64,000 bases of DNA. Origin: Chitinophaga eiseniae (GTDB lineage: Bacteria > Bacteroidota > Bacteroidia > Chitinophagales > Chitinophagaceae). Below, piece by piece: positions 1 to 8,516 of this stretch. Within the stretch, counting starts at the first letter, position 1; each line of letters opens with the position of its first letter. The notes beneath the pieces were generated by a model. The model was not told the origin of the DNA. It worked only from the letters and a program-made list of their open reading frames with translations, and did not search any database. The stretch is taken from NCBI RefSeq assembly GCF_900167135.1, contig NZ_FUWZ01000002.1, positions 1,142,651 to 1,206,650 on the forward strand, in the 5' to 3' direction. Both the position numbers and the translations under genes were made by a program.

Positions 1-127
1 TTATAAAATCCAATTTTGATAACATAATCCTATGCCAACTAAGCTTTTTGCAAAAAGAGTAGTCCAATTTTAGAGAGATGCCGGATATTTTCGTTATTTT
101 CTAATCAGAAAACACCCTTTAAGTCCT

Positions 128-379
128 ATGAAAACCAACACCAATCGTGAGCTTTTGTTAATGCACAAGTTTACTGAAGAGTGGAGCACCAATTTTTCCT
201 CACAAGTGTCCAGAATCATGAATATCGTGGACCAGCAGGACACACTGGACGGAATAATTCCTACCATTGAGGTGGCAAATGTTTACAACCAGCGGTTTGC
301 CCACGCGCGTACAGACAAGGAGAATTTACTGAAGAACAGAAAAGCGCGTCCGTTTGAGTTTCTTATTCACAAAAACTAG
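128..379 (+). CDS. Small hypothetical protein, 83 aa
   Basis: Not recognised. It is an ATG-started, soluble, charged protein with no signal peptide or membrane segment. Its N-terminal half looks helical and its C-terminus is basic (around KNRKARPFEF). Nothing ahead of it in the window suggests an operon; the first 127 bases are AT-rich and show no other gene. It ends just before a long inverted repeat that separates it from the convergent DUF2461 gene. It is probably a real small gene, since the reading frame is open over its whole length and is followed at once by a terminator-like hairpin, but no function is proposed. Confidence 0.6.
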   Translation: MKTNTNRELLLMHKFTEEWSTNFSSQVSRIMNIVDQQDTLDGIIPTIEVANVYNQRFAHARTDKENLLKNRKARPFEFLIHKN

Positions 380-381
380 AC

Positions 382-483
382 ATTTAGTCATTTTTCCATT
401 TGGTTATTTAATTATTTGAATAAGGTGGAAGACCTTGGCATAAGCTTAAATAGCTAAATAACCAAATGAAAAAATGGCTAAAT
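382..483. repeat. Long imperfect inverted repeat at a convergent gene end
   Basis: Two 36-nt arms (382-417 and 448-483) match at 32 of 36 positions around a 30-nt spacer. The arms are built from short ATTTAG/ATTTGG-like units. The element fills the gap between two convergent genes and could act as a bidirectional terminator. A second element of the same design lies at 40792-40896, also between convergent genes. Confidence 0.75.
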
Positions 484-487
484 GGCG

Positions 488-1147
488 TTAGTCCATGGCA
501 CGGTTAATGAATGCAATCAGCGGCTGCATGAGCGCAAACGTTTTTAAGATTTCCCGGACGAGCGACGGTTGTACGCAGGTGTCATCTGTTACGGGGTGTG
601 ATACAATGAGGCTTTTTAATTTCAGGTAGGCTATAGCGGGATTATCACTCTGATATCCCTGCGGTACTGTTTTGAGGGCTTCGCCTTCTACCTTTCCGAA
701 ATGTTTGATAAAACCTTTATTGGCGATGATGCGTTCAAACTCGTCGAAATTGTAGTCAATTTCCTGGCGTACTTTTTTCAGTTCAGGGGCAGCCGGCATC
801 CAGAGGCCGCCGCCGGCATAACTATTGCCGCCCGGTTCCAGATGGAAATAATACCCTGCCAGGGTCGACTTTTTGCCGCCTGCCTGGAAGGAGGCGGCCA
901 TATTTATTTTATAAGGTGTTTTATCTTTCGAGAATCTAACGTCCTTGTATATACGAAATACACAATCTTTCAACTGTAACCCGGCGAGCGTGGCATCCTG
1001 CCTCGCCATACCATCTATCAGTTGCTGGACCATACTTTCAAAATCCGCTTTGGCGGCCAGGTACTGGTCCCGGTGTTCGTCGAACCAGCCCTTGTTATTG
1101 TGCTGCTTCAGTGATTTAAGAAATTTCAACGTGGAAGGCTGTAACAT
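488..1147 (-). CDS. DUF2461 family protein
   Basis: 219 residues, matching the usual length of the DUF2461 (TIGR02453) family. Family features are visible: the N-terminal helix ending in NKGWFDEHRDQY, the central FRIYKDVRFSKDKTPYK block, and the YYFHLEPGGNSYAGGGLW block. The frame stays open upstream to 1420, but that extension overlaps the neighbouring barrel gene and has no family similarity, so the ATG at 1147 (MLQPSTLKF) is taken as the start. The protein is cytoplasmic with no known biochemical activity. It is convergent with the small gene at 128-379. Confidence 0.9.
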   Translation of the reverse strand: MLQPSTLKFLKSLKQHNNKGWFDEHRDQYLAAKADFESMVQQLIDGMARQDATLAGLQLKDCVFRIYKDVRFSKDKTPYKINMAASFQAGGKKSTLAGYYFHLEPGGNSYAGGGLWMPAAPELKKVRQEIDYNFDEFERIIANKGFIKHFGKVEGEALKTVPQGYQSDNPAIAYLKLKSLIVSHPVTDDTCVQPSLVREILKTFALMQPLIAFINRAMD

Positions 1148-1331
1148 TGTTATTATTTTTTTATAGCAAGATAATACATGCGGCTGATAAAATTTTCCCG
1201 GGCTGAAGCTCCGGGGCTGCGTTGTAAAGCAGTTATCTGCTAAATGCGCAAAAGAGGCAGGCCCTGTAGGCCAACCTCCTTCACTGCAAGGGTTTCCTTT
1301 TCTCGTTTCTCTATGAGTCAGATTTTGGTTT

Positions 1332-2414
1332 TCAAAAGTGGTAAACAGCGGCAAACAATACATTTGCCGTAACACCGGAGGCCACTCCGTCAGATTTATG
1401 AAAAATATCCGCCGACGCATTATCGACCCTGAACTCCGGTATAATGGTCAGGTTTCCTGCCTTATAGTTGAGTGACAGCGTGCCGGCCACCACACTACCG
1501 CCCCCTGGTACTGCGCCAAATACTTTCACCCCGTCCTTATCACTGAAATACTCGCCACGGAGCGTAAGGCCTACTTTGTTGGTGAAATCGCAGTTGACAT
1601 ACAACGCTGATCCCCACCAGTTGGCACTCTTCTTATCTTCTTTGGGGGCGCGGGTATTCAGGTAGGTGCTGTAGGTACCATTGTAGCCCAGCCCCAGTAC
1701 GTTATTCACCTGGTAGGTAGCCACTACGTCTACCTGATGGTTCTGCACGCCCAGCGTATCTTTTCCCTCCAGGTAGTTGAGATAAAGCTTGATCGGTGTT
1801 TCCGCCGGGGCAAAGCCCAGCTGCGCGCCTATATATTTATGACTGTTTAAGGTGACTGATTTGAGATCGGTAGGATTAAACACGCCTACCATCGCACTGA
1901 GCGAAGAGGTGAGGGCTATATCCGCTTTTACGCCGGTGTGAAAAAACGGACCGTAGCTAAACATATAACTCATGCTGTAGTTCCGGTTCAGATAAGCATC
2001 TACCAGCTCATATCCTACGTGGGTAGCGTAACTGCCCAGGCTCAGCTTCACTTTCTCTGTCAGCTGGTAGGATACATATAGTTGTTTGATGGCCATTGAC
2101 AGGCCGTTTGACGGTGACGGCGGTTCATTGTAAGAGAATTCGCCGGCCCTTTTTCCAAAGCCGAGATCGGCCACTATGCTACCTTTTTTAAACCCATGCT
2201 CCACTTTAAGCGAAACCATGCCCAGTTCAAAAGAATTGTGCGAATTGGTGAAGCTGGTTTTATTATCGGTATTGTTACCGTTCAGGTTATATTTATAATA
2301 GACATCCGCAGAGCCTGAAATCTTGAAAGCCGGGGCCGGCAGGGTGTCAGAGGATTGAGACCAGGCAACAAAAGCGTTACTCATAACAAATAAGGTCGTT
2401 AGCATTCGTTTCAT
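1332..2414 (-). CDS. Outer-membrane beta-barrel protein (porin-like), Amt-linked
   Basis: 360 residues with a signal peptide ending near AWSQ (residues 1-20), alternating amphipathic beta-strands throughout, and a C-terminus ending in an aromatic F (AAVYHF), as in outer-membrane barrels. It resembles the BBP2-type putative porins of Bacteroidota. It lies 265 bp downstream of the ammonium channel gene on the same strand, an arrangement that suggests a route for ammonium or small nitrogen compounds across the outer membrane; that role is inferred from position only. A hairpin at 2511-2575 lies between the two genes and could set their relative expression. Confidence 0.8.
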   Translation of the reverse strand: MKRMLTTLFVMSNAFVAWSQSSDTLPAPAFKISGSADVYYKYNLNGNNTDNKTSFTNSHNSFELGMVSLKVEHGFKKGSIVADLGFGKRAGEFSYNEPPSPSNGLSMAIKQLYVSYQLTEKVKLSLGSYATHVGYELVDAYLNRNYSMSYMFSYGPFFHTGVKADIALTSSLSAMVGVFNPTDLKSVTLNSHKYIGAQLGFAPAETPIKLYLNYLEGKDTLGVQNHQVDVVATYQVNNVLGLGYNGTYSTYLNTRAPKEDKKSANWWGSALYVNCDFTNKVGLTLRGEYFSDKDGVKVFGAVPGGGSVVAGTLSLNYKAGNLTIIPEFRVDNASADIFHKSDGVASGVTANVLFAAVYHF

Positions 2415-2510
2415 GTACTTGAATTTGGTTGATAAAGAATGATAAGTAGTGATGCGGCCTTCTCCTGCGTATTGTTTTGGGGATGCTTGCGTGCTGATGC
2501 TACATAGTTA

Positions 2511-2575
2511 GGAATGGATAATTAAGAAAGCGTTTCACTATGTTACAGCATGCTATCTCTTTAATTATCCATTCC
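2511..2575. promoter_or_regulatory. Intercistronic 15-bp inverted repeat
   Basis: A perfect 15-bp inverted repeat (2511-2525 and 2561-2575) with a 35-nt spacer lies between the amt stop and the start of the barrel gene. A nested 7-bp pair (2502-2508 with 2537-2543) would compete with it. There is no T-tract, so an attenuator or an mRNA-processing or stability hairpin is likelier than a simple terminator. Confidence 0.5.
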
Positions 2576-2679
2576 AGATCTTTCAACGGTATTGTCTATA
2601 CGTCTTAATAAAATTGATAAAGGTCAGAATCGAACTCAAAGAACTTACCATCACGGAGGGTCATAACAGGTGTCACTTT

Positions 2680-4068
2680 TCAGGAGTGTATCAAGTCCTC
2701 CTCTTTCAGTGATCCTGTATCAGTTACACTCATCAGCGCCGGGTGATAGTGTTCGTTGTGCTGTGTTGCGTCCAGGCCGAGCGCTTCTTCGTCTTCACTC
2801 ACCCGCAGCGGATGGATGAAATTGATCAGCTTGAAGATGGCGTAAGACACGGTGAAGCTGTAAGCTACTACCAGCAGCAGGCCGAGTACCTGGTTCCTGA
2901 ACAGTTCGAAGTTGCCGTAGAACCAGCCGTTGTTACCGCCTTCGTTGATCGCTTTGGTAGCAAAGATGCCTGTGAGCAGCATGCCTACCATACCACCGAG
3001 GCCGTGACAGGGGAATACGTCCAGTGTATCGTCGATGCTGGTTTTTGATTTCCAGTGCACCGCCATATTGGAAATAATGGACGCAATAAAACCAATGAAT
3101 ATACTTTGCGGGATCGCCACATAACCGGCAGCAGGCGTAATGGCCACCAGTCCTACTACGGCGCCGATACAGAAGCCGAGGGCTGACGGTTTTCTTCCGC
3201 GTATCACATCAAAGAACACCCAGGAAAGACCGGCAGCGGCAGTAGCGGTATTGGTAGTAGCGAAGGCGGTTGCTGCCAGCGCATTGGCGCCGAGGGCGGA
3301 ACCGGCGTTGAAGCCGAACCAGCCAAACCACAGCAGGCCGGTACCTAACAGTACAAAAGGAATATTAGCCGGTTGCAGTTCTTTCTTTTCAATATGGTCC
3401 TTTCTGCGTTTCAGCACCAGCGCGCCTGCGAGGGCTGCGCAACCGGCTGAGATATGTACCACGGTACCGCCGGCAAAGTCCAGTACACCCAGTTTAAAGA
3501 GGATGCCTTCCGGATGCCAGGTCCAGTGCGCGATAGGTGCATATACCAGGAGGCTGAACAGCACCATGAAGAGAACGTAGGAAGTAAAACGAATCCTTTC
3601 CGCCACAGCGCCTACCACCAGCGCTGGTGTAATAATGGCGAACTTCATCTGGAAGAGCGCAAACAACAGCAACGGAATAGTAGGGGCGAGGCTCCAGGGG
3701 GCACCGGAACCAACGTTGTTGAACATAAAAAAGGTAGCGGGATCACCGATAATGCCATGATAAGACTTTCCAAATGCAAGACTGAAGCCCACTACGATCC
3801 ATACCACACTGATCAATCCTGTTGCAATGAAGCTCTGCATCATGGTAGAGATCACATTTTTCCGGTTCACCATACCACCGTAAAAGAAGGAGAGGCCCGG
3901 TGTCATCAAAAATACCAGAGAAGACGCTACCAGGATCCAGGCGATGTCAGCCGTATTATATTTACTGACATCTGAAAAATTGGGTAACGCTGGAATAAAA
4001 ATCCCAATTACTGCCACTGCCGCCAGAAAAATAAAGGGGAGATAGTCTTGGAACAAACTTTTCTTCAT
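2680..4068 (-). CDS. amt: Ammonium transporter Amt
   Basis: 462 residues with about 11 membrane segments, the expected size for an Amt/Mep/Rh channel that moves ammonium across the inner membrane. The early signature TPGLSFFYGGMVNRKN, the first pore-histidine region (VVHISAG), the second (DVFPCHGLGGMVG) and the FNAGSALGANALA stretch are all visible. The C-terminal cytoplasmic tail (about 40 residues, DEEALGLDATQHNE) is where a PII protein would act. No glnB/glnK gene is adjacent; instead an outer-membrane barrel gene follows. The 408-bp upstream region is very AT-rich. Nitrogen regulation is likely from knowledge of the family, but no operator was identified. Confidence 0.95.
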   Translation of the reverse strand: MKKSLFQDYLPFIFLAAVAVIGIFIPALPNFSDVSKYNTADIAWILVASSLVFLMTPGLSFFYGGMVNRKNVISTMMQSFIATGLISVVWIVVGFSLAFGKSYHGIIGDPATFFMFNNVGSGAPWSLAPTIPLLLFALFQMKFAIITPALVVGAVAERIRFTSYVLFMVLFSLLVYAPIAHWTWHPEGILFKLGVLDFAGGTVVHISAGCAALAGALVLKRRKDHIEKKELQPANIPFVLLGTGLLWFGWFGFNAGSALGANALAATAFATTNTATAAAGLSWVFFDVIRGRKPSALGFCIGAVVGLVAITPAAGYVAIPQSIFIGFIASIISNMAVHWKSKTSIDDTLDVFPCHGLGGMVGMLLTGIFATKAINEGGNNGWFYGNFELFRNQVLGLLLVVAYSFTVSYAIFKLINFIHPLRVSEDEEALGLDATQHNEHYHPALMSVTDTGSLKEEDLIHS

Positions 4069-4391
4069 AGCATTTGATTTTTAAATTTCTTAAATAAAAG
4101 TAGATGTGAAATTTAAAACATCAAATAGAAGGGTCTAAAAATAGAATTATTTGAATTATCGATGTAATAATTAGGATTAAATCAATTATATAATAATATA
4201 TTATAATATTAATTCTTATTTTCCTTCCTTATCTAGCGATACAACGTGCTACAATCGTAGTCTAACTAATTAATAATCAATTATTTAAAAACTTTTATGA
4301 AAGGGTTACGATTTTTTAAAAAAATCCAGGGAGAGATGTTACTACAATTCGAAAAGACCCGCTACAGTGAATTGTTTATCAATTTTATACA
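4069..4391. other. AT-rich intergenic region upstream of amt
   Basis: This stretch is strongly A+T rich with no gene-like frame on either strand. It must hold the amt promoter, but no clean TTTG / TAnnTTTG pair and no convincing sigma-54 site could be picked out on the minus strand. Confidence 0.4.
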
Positions 4392-4443
4392 TATTTATAA
4401 TATATCACTGGGAGTAATTTTCACCAGTGATATATTATAAATA
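4392..4443. terminator. Perfect 20-bp hairpin downstream of uvrB
   Basis: The arms 4392-4411 and 4424-4443 are perfect reverse complements with a 12-nt loop. The hairpin begins 33 bp past the uvrB stop, the right place for a terminator. It is mostly A/T with a CCAGTGAT core and lacks a U-tract on the minus strand, so it may instead be a processing hairpin or an operator in the amt upstream region. Confidence 0.5.
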
Positions 4444-4476
4444 ATTCTATATAATGTTTATGAGAAGGGAGATGAA

Positions 4477-6528
4477 TTATTGTTTCATTTCGAGTAATTC
4501 CCGCTCCATAGCGAACATCTGATCGCGCAAACGGGCGGCTTCCATAAAGTCGAGATCTTTGGCCGCTTTTTCCATCTCCTTCTTCACCTTCTGGATCGCT
4601 TTCTCCATCTGCGGAATCGTCTTCGCTGACACGGTCGTCTCTTTTGCATATTGCACCGCATCTTCGGCCACCAGCGACACATCATACACCGCATAAGGGG
4701 AAGACTCGTCGAAGTGTTTGATTTCCAGCACGGAAGTCTGCCCCAGTATCTGCTCCTTGCTCTTACGCACCGTCCGCGGGGTTATATTATGCTCCTCATT
4801 ATACGCCACCTGCTTTTCGCGGCGGCGGCTGGTTTCATCAATGGTACGCTGCATACTGTCCGTCATATGGTCCGCATAGAAGATGACCAGCCCGTCTACG
4901 TTACGCGCCGCACGGCCAGCCGTCTGCGTCAGCGAACGTTCGTCGCGCAGAAACCCTTCCTTATCGGCGTCCAGGATAGCCACCAGCGATACCTCCGGCA
5001 GGTCAAGACCTTCCCTCAGGAGGTTCACCCCCACCAGCACGTCGATATTACCCAGCCGCAGGTCCCGCAGGATCTCAATACGTTCCAGCGTATCTACTTC
5101 AGAGTGGATGTAGCGCGACTTAATATTAATACGTCCGAGGTATTTGTCCATTTCCTCCGCCATCCGTTTGGTCAGGGTGGTCACCAGCACACGGTCGCCC
5201 TTCTGTACCCGTTTGTCAATTTCATCCAGCAGATCATCTACCTGGTTCACACTGGGCCTTACCTCAATAGGCGGCTCCAGCAGACCGGTCGGACGTACCA
5301 CCTGCTCCACTACGATCCCTTCGGTCTTTTTCAGTTCGTACTCACCGGGGGTAGCGCTCACAAATATGGCCTGGTTCACCAGGTTTTCAAATTCATAGAA
5401 ATTGAGCGGGCGGTTATCCAGCGCTGAAGGCAGACGGAAACCAAATTCCACGAGGTTCAGCTTACGGGAGCGGTCACCGCCATACATACCGCCTATCTGC
5501 GGGATGGTCACATGGCTCTCATCGATCACCAACAGGAAGTCCCTGGGGAAATAATCCATCAGGCAAAACGGGCGGGCACCGGGCTTACGCCGGTCCAGAA
5601 AACGGGAGTAGTTCTCAATACCGCTGCAATAGCCCAATTCCCGGATCATTTCCACGTCATAGTTCACCCTTTCGGATAAACGCTGTGCTTCTATCAGTTT
5701 TCCGTTGGCCTTAAAGTATTCCACCTGTGCATGCAGTTCGTCCTGTATTTCGTAGATCACCTGCTGCAGGATGTCTTTGGGCGCGAGGTACAGGTTGGCC
5801 GGGAAAATGGCCGCATTCTCCATCGTGGTAATGCGTTTGCCGTTCTGTACGTCGAAGCTTTCTATTTCTTCGATTTCGTCACCGAAGAAGGTAATCCGGT
5901 AGCCGTAGTCCACATACGGCAGGTTGATGTCCACGGTGTCTCCCTGTACGCGGAAATTCCCCCTGTTAAAGTCACCGGTGGTACGGCTGTAGAGGGAATT
6001 GACCAGTCCATGCAGGAAGGCGTTCCGGCTAAACGTTTGTCCCTGCTGGATACGGATAATCCCGTTTTCATATTCGGTGGGGTTACCCATACCGTAAATG
6101 CAGGAAACGCTGGCCACCACAATGATGTCGCGGCGCCCGGAAAGCAGGTTGGACGTAGCTCTCAGGCGGAGCTTATCCAATTCTTCATTGATGGCGAGGT
6201 CCTTTTCGATGTAGGTATCGCTCACCGGCATATATGCTTCAGGCTGGTAGTAATCATAGTAGGAAACGAAGTATTCCACCGCATTATCAGGGAAAAACTG
6301 TTTGAGTTCTCCATATAGCTGGGCTACCAGTGTTTTATTGTGGGTCAGCACCAGGGTAGGGCGTTGGACATTCTGAATCACATTGGCCACTGTAAAGGTT
6401 TTACCAGATCCGGTCACCCCCAGCAACGTCTGATATTGTTCTCCTTCCAGCAATCCTTCGGTCAATTGTCTGATGGCTTCCGGCTGGTCACCAGCGGGAG
6501 CGTAAGGCGCTTGTATCTTAAATGGCAT
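4477..6528 (-). CDS. uvrB: Excinuclease ABC subunit UvrB
   Basis: 683 residues, full length for the damage-verifying helicase-like subunit of nucleotide excision repair. The Walker A motif (GVTGSGKTFT, near residue 40), the beta-hairpin region (YYDYYQPEAYMP), the DESH box, the helicase motif V/VI region (GVNLLREGLDLPEV, TQTAGRAARN) and the C-terminal UVR coiled coil (FMEAARLRDQMFAMERELLEMKQ region) that contacts UvrC are all present. It is transcribed alone, divergently from the S1/P1 nuclease gene, with about 100 bp between them. Nothing unusual. Confidence 0.98.
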   Translation of the reverse strand: MPFKIQAPYAPAGDQPEAIRQLTEGLLEGEQYQTLLGVTGSGKTFTVANVIQNVQRPTLVLTHNKTLVAQLYGELKQFFPDNAVEYFVSYYDYYQPEAYMPVSDTYIEKDLAINEELDKLRLRATSNLLSGRRDIIVVASVSCIYGMGNPTEYENGIIRIQQGQTFSRNAFLHGLVNSLYSRTTGDFNRGNFRVQGDTVDINLPYVDYGYRITFFGDEIEEIESFDVQNGKRITTMENAAIFPANLYLAPKDILQQVIYEIQDELHAQVEYFKANGKLIEAQRLSERVNYDVEMIRELGYCSGIENYSRFLDRRKPGARPFCLMDYFPRDFLLVIDESHVTIPQIGGMYGGDRSRKLNLVEFGFRLPSALDNRPLNFYEFENLVNQAIFVSATPGEYELKKTEGIVVEQVVRPTGLLEPPIEVRPSVNQVDDLLDEIDKRVQKGDRVLVTTLTKRMAEEMDKYLGRINIKSRYIHSEVDTLERIEILRDLRLGNIDVLVGVNLLREGLDLPEVSLVAILDADKEGFLRDERSLTQTAGRAARNVDGLVIFYADHMTDSMQRTIDETSRRREKQVAYNEEHNITPRTVRKSKEQILGQTSVLEIKHFDESSPYAVYDVSLVAEDAVQYAKETTVSAKTIPQMEKAIQKVKKEMEKAAKDLDFMEAARLRDQMFAMERELLEMKQ

Positions 6529-6631
6529 ATTGAAATTTCATTTGAGCAGTATGTAAAAATACTAAAATGACGCGTCCTAAAAGTGTTAAAAAAAAGAGCT
6601 TTAATTTTGCCTTTCAATCACTGACTTACTC

Positions 6632-7423
6632 ATGAGAAAAAAGATCTTACCGGGCCTGATCCTGGCCTTTTTACTGCCTTTAGCCAGCTTCGCCTGGGGG
6701 CCAAACGGGCACCGCATTGTAGCGGAGATTGCCTGGCAGCACCTGACCCCGCAGGCTAAAAAAGCCGTTGCCAACATCCTGGGGCGCCAAAGCCTGCCTA
6801 TGATCGCTAACTGGCCGGATTTTATCAAATCCGACACCACCCACCAGTACGACCACACCAATACCTGGCACTATCTCGATTTCCCCGCCAATGTGGGCCG
6901 CGCAGCATTCGACAGCCTCCTGAAAGCGGCCACCGGAGAAAACCTGTACTCCCAGACGCAGGCCATGATCCGCGACCTGAAAAATAAGCACCTGTCCAAA
7001 GAGAAAAAACTTTTTGCCCTCACCTTCCTCGTTCACATGATGGGGGATATGCACCAGCCACTGCACGTGGGTCGTGATGAAGACATGGGGGGCAACAAAA
7101 TCAGTGTAATGTGGTTCAACCAGCCTTCTAACCTGCACCGCGTGTGGGATGAACAGCTGATCGACTTTCAGCAGCTCAGCTACACAGAATACACCAGGGC
7201 TATCAACATCGCCACACCGGCGAGGGTAAAAGCATGGCAAAGCGGCACCATCGCCGACTGGATGTTTGAGTCCCACCTGCTGGCCGATAAAGTGTATGGC
7301 TACACCAAGCCGGATTCCAAGCTCAGCTATCGTTACAACTATGTGTTTGTGGAAGACCTGAACAACCAGCTCCTGAAAGGCGGCCTGCGTCTCGCAACCG
7401 TCCTGAATGGCATCTACAGATAA
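6632..7423 (+). CDS. S1/P1 family nuclease, secreted
   Basis: 263 residues. A signal peptide ends at SFA (residue 21), leaving a mature N-terminal tryptophan (WGPNGHRIV). In S1/P1 zinc nucleases this residue is itself a metal ligand, which supports both the start and the cleavage site. Further zinc-ligand motifs are visible: the HTNTWHYLDFP block and HMMGDMHQPLHVGRDEDMGGN. The family cuts single-stranded DNA and RNA and removes 3'-phosphates, so this is probably a periplasmic or secreted nutrient-scavenging nuclease. A Bacteroidota -7 element, TAATTTTG, lies at 6602-6609. It is followed by a strong terminator shared with the convergent kinase gene. Confidence 0.95.
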   Translation: MRKKILPGLILAFLLPLASFAWGPNGHRIVAEIAWQHLTPQAKKAVANILGRQSLPMIANWPDFIKSDTTHQYDHTNTWHYLDFPANVGRAAFDSLLKAATGENLYSQTQAMIRDLKNKHLSKEKKLFALTFLVHMMGDMHQPLHVGRDEDMGGNKISVMWFNQPSNLHRVWDEQLIDFQQLSYTEYTRAINIATPARVKAWQSGTIADWMFESHLLADKVYGYTKPDSKLSYRYNYVFVEDLNNQLLKGGLRLATVLNGIYR

Positions 7424-7451
7424 TTCTCCCCCGCCGAAGTCCGGGCTACAT

Positions 7452-7495
7452 AAAGAGAAAGCGGCCATCCCTGCTCGGGTGGCCGCTTTCTCTTT
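7452..7495. terminator. Bidirectional rho-independent terminator
   Basis: A perfect 16-bp inverted repeat (7452-7467 and 7480-7495), extendable inward by two G-C pairs and one wobble pair, has an A-tract on one side and a T-tract on the other. It lies between convergent genes and can serve both. Confidence 0.9.
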
Positions 7496-7512
7496 TTATG
7501 TTATCTGTTGGT

Positions 7513-8436
7513 CTATACCAGGTCGATATCAAAGTTCACCAGCTGAACAAACTGTTCCAGGCGGGTGGTCAGTTCTTCGTGTGTTACTTCCCTCAGGCGG
7601 GAAGTACCAAATTTCTCCACACAGAAGGAAGCCATGGCAGAACCTACGATGATGGCGGTCTTCATGTTTTCGAAAGAGATATCACGGGTTTTGGCCAGAT
7701 ATCCGATAAAACCGCCTGCGAAGGTATCACCTGCGCCGGTTGGGTCGTATACATCGTCCAGCGGCATGGCAGGAGCGAAGAACACGTGATTTTCGTGGAA
7801 CAGCAGCGCACCGTGCTCTCCTTTTTTGATGATCAGGTAGCGGGGACCCATGGTGAGGATCTTTTTGGCCGCTTTCACGAGGGAGTATTCTCCGCTCAGC
7901 TGACGGGCTTCGCTGTCGTTCACCATCAGCACGTCCACTTTCTGCAGTACTTTCAGCAGATCGTCCAGGGCTGCTTCCATCCAGAAGTTCATGGTGTCCA
8001 TCACGATCAGTTTAGGACGAACGGTCAGCTGTTCAATCACGCTCATCTGCACCTGCGGTGTGAGGTTGCCCAGGATCAGGAATTCGCTGCCCTGGTAGCT
8101 GTCCGGGATAACCGGGTTGAAGTCTGCCAGTACGTTCAGGTCAGTAACCAGCGAGTCGCGGGTATTCATGTCCATGTGGTACTTGCCGGACCAATAGAAA
8201 GACTTTTCCCCTTTCTTCACCTGTACTCCGTCCAGTGCCACACCTCTGGCAGTCAATGCGTCCATCTCCGCCTGCGGGAAATCTTCACCTACAACAGACA
8301 CCTGATTCACTGGTTGCACGAAATTGGAGGCAGCCCATGCGATATAAGTGGCAGAACCGCCAATGATTTTTCCTGATTTACCAAAGGGCGTTTCAATTTC
8401 ATCGAACGCCATTGTGCCTACGACTGTAAGAGCCAT
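7513..8436 (-). CDS. PfkB family carbohydrate kinase
   Basis: 307 residues of the ribokinase/PfkB fold. The C-terminal signature DPTGAGDTFAGGFIGYLA carries the catalytic aspartate and anion hole (about residues 246-262), and the N-terminal GGSATYIAWAASNF glycine-rich motif contacts the sugar. The substrate cannot be told from sequence; the close spacing of the GG motif and the YHMDMNTRDSL lid region resemble Bacteroidota 'sugar kinase' entries rather than fructokinase or ribokinase. It is a single gene with a recognisable promoter just upstream (8484-8512). Confidence 0.92.
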   Translation of the reverse strand: MALTVVGTMAFDEIETPFGKSGKIIGGSATYIAWAASNFVQPVNQVSVVGEDFPQAEMDALTARGVALDGVQVKKGEKSFYWSGKYHMDMNTRDSLVTDLNVLADFNPVIPDSYQGSEFLILGNLTPQVQMSVIEQLTVRPKLIVMDTMNFWMEAALDDLLKVLQKVDVLMVNDSEARQLSGEYSLVKAAKKILTMGPRYLIIKKGEHGALLFHENHVFFAPAMPLDDVYDPTGAGDTFAGGFIGYLAKTRDISFENMKTAIIVGSAMASFCVEKFGTSRLREVTHEELTTRLEQFVQLVNFDIDLV

Positions 8437-8483
8437 GTTACTTTCCTGAATTTTATTAGTTTAAAATTTAATACAAAGCCAGG

Positions 8484-8512
8484 CAAAGGTAACATCTTCC
8501 GGAGAAAGCAAA
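8484..8512 (-). promoter_or_regulatory. Bacteroidota-type promoter for the PfkB kinase
   Basis: On the minus strand a TTTG (8512-8509) is followed after 17 nt by TACCTTTG (8491-8484), matching the Bacteroidota consensus TTTG-N17-19-TAnnTTTG. The start codon at 8436 gives a leader of about 40 nt. Confidence 0.65.
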
Positions 8513-8516
8513 AAGG

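Noticed and set aside
1148..1420. N-terminal extension of the DUF2461 frame
   Set aside because: It overlaps the end of the barrel gene and has no family similarity; the start at 1147 matches the family.
4240..4262. Possible sigma-54 site ahead of amt on the minus strand
   Set aside because: Only TAGCAC is present and the spacing to a TTGC-like element is wrong.
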